DNA of 64,000 nucleotides from Allobosea sp. (GTDB taxonomy: Bacteria > Pseudomonadota > Alphaproteobacteria > Rhizobiales > Beijerinckiaceae), in contig NZ_JAUYTP010000028.1 in the NCBI RefSeq assembly GCF_030695125.1, positions 1 to 64,000 on the forward strand. Reading direction: 5' to 3'. The position numbers and the translations under genes are program-made. A model generated the notes under the pieces. It ran no database searches. It saw only the letters and a list, made by a program, of their open reading frames with translations, and was not told the origin of the DNA. Below, in pieces: positions 60,443-64,000 of the stretch. Each line of letters begins with the position of its first letter. Within the stretch, counting starts at the first letter, position 1.

Positions 60443-60772
60443 ATGCTGGCGATCCAGGGTCTGAAATGCATCTATGACACCGGCGCGCGGGGCTGGGCGA
60501 TCGAACTGGCGCTGAGCGGCGAGGGCGAGGACGCGGTGCGCCGCTTCGACGTCGACGGACCCGACGACGCCGAAATGCTGATCGAGGCGTTCGAGGATTC
60601 CACCTCAAGCGCTTTCGATCCGGCCACCGGCGAGATCGTCTTCGCCTATGAATACGCCGATTTCGGCGTCGAGGACGAAGACGAAGAAGACGAGGACGCC
60701 GAGGATGAGGAGGCCGGTGACGAGGCTTCCGAGGACGGCTCCGACGAGGACGAAGAGAAGGGCAAGAAATGA
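60443..60772 (+). CDS. Acidic-tailed protein inside the urease operon
   Basis: A 109-residue protein with GAGGAG box and start at 60443 ([26 protein letters not shown]). The last about 45 residues are almost all Asp/Glu ([21 protein letters not shown]...), unlike any standard urease subunit. Its end overlaps the start of ureAB (ATGA). An acidic tail could hold Ni2+ or other cations or interact with the maturation complex. No family recognized. Confidence 0.65.
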   Translation: MLAIQGLKCIYDTGARGWAIELALSGEGEDAVRRFDVDGPDDAEMLIEAFEDSTSSAFDPATGEIVFAYEYADFGVEDEDEEDEDAEDEEAGDEASEDGSDEDEEKGKK

Positions 60773-61389
60773 ATCTGACGCCGCGCGAAAAGGACAAGCT
60801 GCTCGTCGCCATGGCCGCCATCGTGGCCCGCAGACGACTTGAGCGCGGCGTCAAGCTGAACTACCCCGAGGCCGTCGCGCTGATCACCGACTTCGTCGTC
60901 GAGGGTGCGCGCGACGGCCGATCCGTCGCCGACCTGATGCAGGCCGGCGCCCATGTGGTGCGCGCCGACCAGGTCATGGACGGCATCGCCGCCTTGATCC
61001 ACGACGTCCAGGTCGAGGCGACCTTTCCCGACGGCACCAAGCTCGTCACGGTCCATGAGCCGATCCGCGGCGCTTCTGATGCGATGAAGCCCGGCGAGGT
61101 CACGACCCTGCCGGGGGACCTGATCATGAACGAGGGACGTGAAAGCCTGTCGCTGAGCGTCTCCAATACCGGCGACCGGCCGATCCAGATCGGCTCGCAT
61201 TACCATTTCTTCGAGGCCAACCCGGCGCTGCGCTTCGAGCGCGACAAGGCGCGCGGCTTCCGCCTCGACATCCCTGCCGGAACGGCGGTGCGCTTCGAGC
61301 CGGGCCAGACCCGCGAGGTCAGGCTGGTGGCGCTCGCCGGCAAGCGCGAGGTCTATGGTTTCCGCCAGGAGGTGATGGGGAAATTGTGA
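60769..61389 (+). CDS. ureAB: Urease gamma-beta fusion (UreAB)
   Basis: A 206-residue protein. Residues 1-100 are UreA ([70 protein letters not shown]), and 101-206 UreB ([74 protein letters not shown]). Gamma and beta subunits are separate in most alphaproteobacteria but fused in some lineages (and in Helicobacter-type UreA). No separate ureA or ureB is present. Confidence 0.93.
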   Translation: MNLTPREKDKLLVAMAAIVARRRLERGVKLNYPEAVALITDFVVEGARDGRSVADLMQAGAHVVRADQVMDGIAALIHDVQVEATFPDGTKLVTVHEPIRGASDAMKPGEVTTLPGDLIMNEGRESLSLSVSNTGDRPIQIGSHYHFFEANPALRFERDKARGFRLDIPAGTAVRFEPGQTREVRLVALAGKREVYGFRQEVMGKL

Positions 61390-61440
61390 AGCTCCTTACT
61401 TTCTGGTAATGTAAGGCGCCTTCGCAATGGAGTATGCGTC

Positions 61441-61722
61441 ATGGTGCTCAAGCTGACGACGACGATGACCTCGAAGGGCCAGTTCACGCTGCCTGCGGAG
61501 ATCCGGCAGGCCCTCGATCTGAGGCCCGGCGACGAGCTGCGCTTTGAACTGACGGATGACAAGCAACTCAACGTTGCTCCGAGACGCCGGCGAAGCATTC
61601 GCGAGTTGCGCGCCACCTTGCCTCCGCTGACCTTGGGGCGGGATCTGACGCAGGCAGATATTGACGATGCCGTCGCTGCAGCGATGGACGAGCAGGAACA
61701 GCGCGTTCGGTCGGGCAACTGA
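61441..61722 (+). CDS. AbrB/VapB-type antitoxin
   Basis: A 93-residue protein with a SpoVT/AbrB domain (TTTMTSKGQFTLPAEIRQALDLRPGDELRFELTDD) and an acidic helical C-terminus (LTQADIDDAVAAAMDEQEQRV) that would wrap a toxin. It has a short gap of 51 bases after ureAB and overlaps the PIN gene by one base. It likely binds the promoter DNA just upstream and represses the pair. Confidence 0.85.
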   Translation: MVLKLTTTMTSKGQFTLPAEIRQALDLRPGDELRFELTDDKQLNVAPRRRRSIRELRATLPPLTLGRDLTQADIDDAVAAAMDEQEQRVRSGN

Positions 61723-62120
61723 TGCGCGGCATCGATACCAATATTCTGCTGCGGACGGTCGATCTAACCAATCAGGTCCAGACGGACGCAGTCGAACGAC
61801 TGCTTGATCAGGCCGTCGATGAGCCGTTGTTTGTCAATCATGTCGTTCTCAGCGAGTTCGCCTGGACACTGGAACGAACCTACAAGCGCTCACGGCAGGA
61901 GATCGTCACGCGCTTGCGTCATGTCCTCGAGGCTCCGGAATTTGTCGTCCAGCGGCCTGAACTCGTCGAACAGGCGATCGAGGCCTTCGAGAAGAGCAAG
62001 GCTCAGTTCCCTGACTGCCTGATCGGCGCGACGAATCTTGCATCCGGCTGCACGACCACACTGTCCTTCGACCGGAAGGCCGTCGCCATTTCGTCCCTGT
62101 TCTCGCCCATCCCGAACTGA
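61722..62120 (+). CDS. VapC-type PIN-domain RNase toxin
   Basis: A 132-residue PIN-domain nuclease with Asp5 (GIDTNILL), Glu45 (LSEFAW), Asp98 (FPDCLIGA) and Asp117 (SFDRKA), the four acidic residues of the active site. With the AbrB-type gene upstream it forms a type II toxin-antitoxin pair inserted between ureAB and ureC; ureC follows after 7 bases. Probable RNA-cleaving toxin. Confidence 0.88.
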   Translation: MRGIDTNILLRTVDLTNQVQTDAVERLLDQAVDEPLFVNHVVLSEFAWTLERTYKRSRQEIVTRLRHVLEAPEFVVQRPELVEQAIEAFEKSKAQFPDCLIGATNLASGCTTTLSFDRKAVAISSLFSPIPN

Positions 62121-62127
62121 GGCTGCC

Positions 62128-63864
62128 ATGCCCTTCAATTACCCCCGCAATGCCTATGCCGCGATGTTCGGCCCCACCACCGGCGACACGGTGCGCCTCG
62201 GCGACACCGAGCTCGTCATCAAGGTCGAGAAGGATTTCACCACCTATGGCGAGGAGGTGAAGTTCGGCGGCGGCAAGGTCATCCGCGACGGCATGGGCCA
62301 GAGCCAGGTCCGCAACGCCGACGGCGCGGTGGACACGGTCATCACCAACGCGCTGATCCTCGACCACTGGGGCATCGTCAAGGCGGACATCGGCATCCGT
62401 GCCGGGCGAATCTGCGCCATCGGCAAGGCCGGCAATCCCGACATCCAGAGCGGCTTCGGCAATTTCGACCCGACCGAGACGATCATCGTCGGCCCCGGCA
62501 CCGAGGTCATCGCCGGCGAAGGCAAGATCGTGACCGCCGGCGGCTTTGACAGCCATATCCACTACATCTGCCCGCAGCAGATCGAGGACGCGCTGATGAG
62601 CGGGCTCACCACCATGCTCGGCGGCGGCACCGGCCCCGCGCACGGCACGCTGGCGACGACCTGCACGCCCGGCCCCTGGCATCTCGGCCAGATGATCAAG
62701 GCCGCCGACGCCTTCCCGATGAACCTCGCCTTCGCCGGCAAGGGCAATGCGGCGCTGCCCGGCGCCCTGATCGAGATGGTCGAGGCCGGCGCCTGCGCGA
62801 TGAAGCTGCACGAGGACTGGGGCACGACGCCCGCCGCGATCGACAACTGCCTCTCCGTCGCCGACGACTACGACGTGCAGGTGATGATCCACACCGACAC
62901 GCTCAACGAGAGCGGCTTCGTCGAGGACACGATCGCCGCCTTCAAGGGCCGCACCATCCACGCCTTCCACACGGAAGGGGCGGGTGGCGGCCACGCACCC
63001 GACATCATGAAGGTCGCAGGCCTGCCCAACGTCCTGCCGTCATCGACCAATCCGACGCGGCCCTTCACCGTCAACACGCTCGACGAGCATCTCGACATGC
63101 TGATGGTCTGCCATCACCTGTCGCCCTCGATCCCGGAGGATCTCGCCTTCGCCGAGAGCCGCATCCGTAAGGAGACGATCGCCGCCGAGGACATCCTGCA
63201 CGATCTCGGCGCGCTCTCGATGATGTCCTCCGACAGCCAGGCCATGGGCCGCGTCGGCGAGGTCATCACCCGCACCTGGCAGACCGCGCACAAGATGAAG
63301 GTCCAGCGCGGCACGCTGGCGCAGGACGTCGGCACCGGCGCCGACAATTTCCGCGCCAAGCGCTATGTTGCGAAATACACGATCAACCCGGCCATCGCGC
63401 ATGGCATATCCCGCCATATCGGCTCGATCGCGATCGGCAAGCTCGCTGACATCGTCATCTGGTCGCCGGCCTTCTTCGCGACCAAGCCGGATCTGATCAT
63501 CAAGGGCGGCATGATCGCCGCCGCGCCGATGGGCGACCCCAACGCCTCGATCCCGACGCCGCAGCCGGTGCATTACCGCCCGATGTTTGGCGCCTTCGGC
63601 AAGGCCGTGACCTCGACCTCGCTGGTCTTCGTCTCGCAGGCGGCGATGGCCAACGGCCTGCGCAACCGGCTCGGCACCGAGAAGGAGATGGTCGCGGTCG
63701 AGAACGTGCGCGGCGGCATCTCGAAGAAGAGCATGATCCACAACGACGCCACGCCCGACATCCAGATCGACCCGGAGACCTATGCGGTCGTCGCCGACGG
63801 CGAATTGCTGGTCTGCGAGCCCGCAAAGGAACTGCCGCTGGCCCAGCGGTATTTCCTGTTCTGA
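62128..63864 (+). CDS. ureC: Urease alpha subunit UreC
   Basis: A 578-residue catalytic subunit. Nickel ligands His143 and His145 (DSHIHY), carbamylated Lys226 ([10 protein letters not shown]), His255 (IHTDT), His281 (HAFHTEGAG) and Asp369 (SSDSQAM) are all present, as are the mobile-flap Cys328 and His329 (MVCHHL). Hydrolyzes urea to ammonia and carbamate; assembled with UreAB. Start [11 protein letters not shown] at 62128. It is separated from ureAB by the toxin-antitoxin pair. Confidence 0.96.
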   Translation: MPFNYPRNAYAAMFGPTTGDTVRLGDTELVIKVEKDFTTYGEEVKFGGGKVIRDGMGQSQVRNADGAVDTVITNALILDHWGIVKADIGIRAGRICAIGKAGNPDIQSGFGNFDPTETIIVGPGTEVIAGEGKIVTAGGFDSHIHYICPQQIEDALMSGLTTMLGGGTGPAHGTLATTCTPGPWHLGQMIKAADAFPMNLAFAGKGNAALPGALIEMVEAGACAMKLHEDWGTTPAAIDNCLSVADDYDVQVMIHTDTLNESGFVEDTIAAFKGRTIHAFHTEGAGGGHAPDIMKVAGLPNVLPSSTNPTRPFTVNTLDEHLDMLMVCHHLSPSIPEDLAFAESRIRKETIAAEDILHDLGALSMMSSDSQAMGRVGEVITRTWQTAHKMKVQRGTLAQDVGTGADNFRAKRYVAKYTINPAIAHGISRHIGSIAIGKLADIVIWSPAFFATKPDLIIKGGMIAAAPMGDPNASIPTPQPVHYRPMFGAFGKAVTSTSLVFVSQAAMANGLRNRLGTEKEMVAVENVRGGISKKSMIHNDATPDIQIDPETYAVVADGELLVCEPAKELPLAQRYFLF

Positions 63865-63937
63865 GCGAGACGGATCGCGGGCGGAACAGCCTGCGCGGGC
63901 CCGGCGTTTTGTCCCTGCCAGAACAGGGAGGTTCGCC

Positions 63938-64000
63938 ATGGCCGACGACACCAAAGCTGCAGGACAACAGCCCGAAGCGCTCGCCACCTTCGCCGCCACT
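63938..64000 (+). CDS. Start of an unknown gene, cut by the window end
   Basis: ATG at 63938 after AGGGAGG opens a frame MADDTKAAGQQPEALATFAAT that continues beyond 64000. Only 21 codons are visible. It may be the next gene of the urease operon or an unrelated gene. No call possible. Confidence 0.5.
   Translation, partial: MADDTKAAGQQPEALATFAAT

Overview
The window is high-GC alphaproteobacterial DNA. The host genes suggest a member of the Hyphomicrobiales (Rhizobiales), possibly near Bosea: a feuPQ-type two-component pair, the rhizobial order cycHJKL (ccmI-E-F-H) - degP - regulator - kinase - glnE, a PleC/DivJ-type PAS kinase and gene transfer agent (GTA) genes. Genus is inference; there is no rRNA to settle it.

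Positions 1 to about 33,082 hold most of a Mu-like transposable prophage, almost all on the minus strand and read right to left. From the right come an end region with repeats and terminal TG/CA, a few accessory genes, an S24-type repressor (+ strand), a divergent Ner-like regulator, a ParB-like gene, the DDE transposase (MuA-like) and its AAA ATPase partner (MuB-like). A long block of small, mostly start/stop-overlapping early genes follows, including a DnaA domain IV-like protein, DUF3164, a GcrA-like Cys protein, a ParB-like protein, an ASCH protein, two DNA methyltransferase-like proteins, GemA and a Mor-family activator. Lysis, packaging (gp27/gp28-like), portal, gpF, gpG, protease/scaffold, capsid, sheath, tube, frameshifted tail chaperone and tape measure come next. 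The remaining tail genes lie beyond the left edge.

The prophage end falls inside a host GTA gene. Immediately right of it (33,083-33,253) is only the C-terminal piece of the GTA g13-like DUF2163 gene, followed by intact g14 (NlpC/P60) and g15 (TIM-barrel tail protein) homologues. Insertion should disrupt GTA particle assembly.

From 37.6 kb on the content is host: a small secreted protein with feuP/feuQ; the cytochrome c maturation operon ccmIEFH; degP; a second OmpR-type pair; glnE; a PleC-like kinase behind a GANTC-rich leader; pepN; a CDF metal exporter with a long repeated C-terminus; glyoxalase I; a PfkB-type kinase; and a urease operon (ureD, an acidic ORF, a fused ureAB, a vapBC-type toxin-antitoxin pair, ureC).

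I saw no tRNA, rRNA, CRISPR array or classical insertion sequence.
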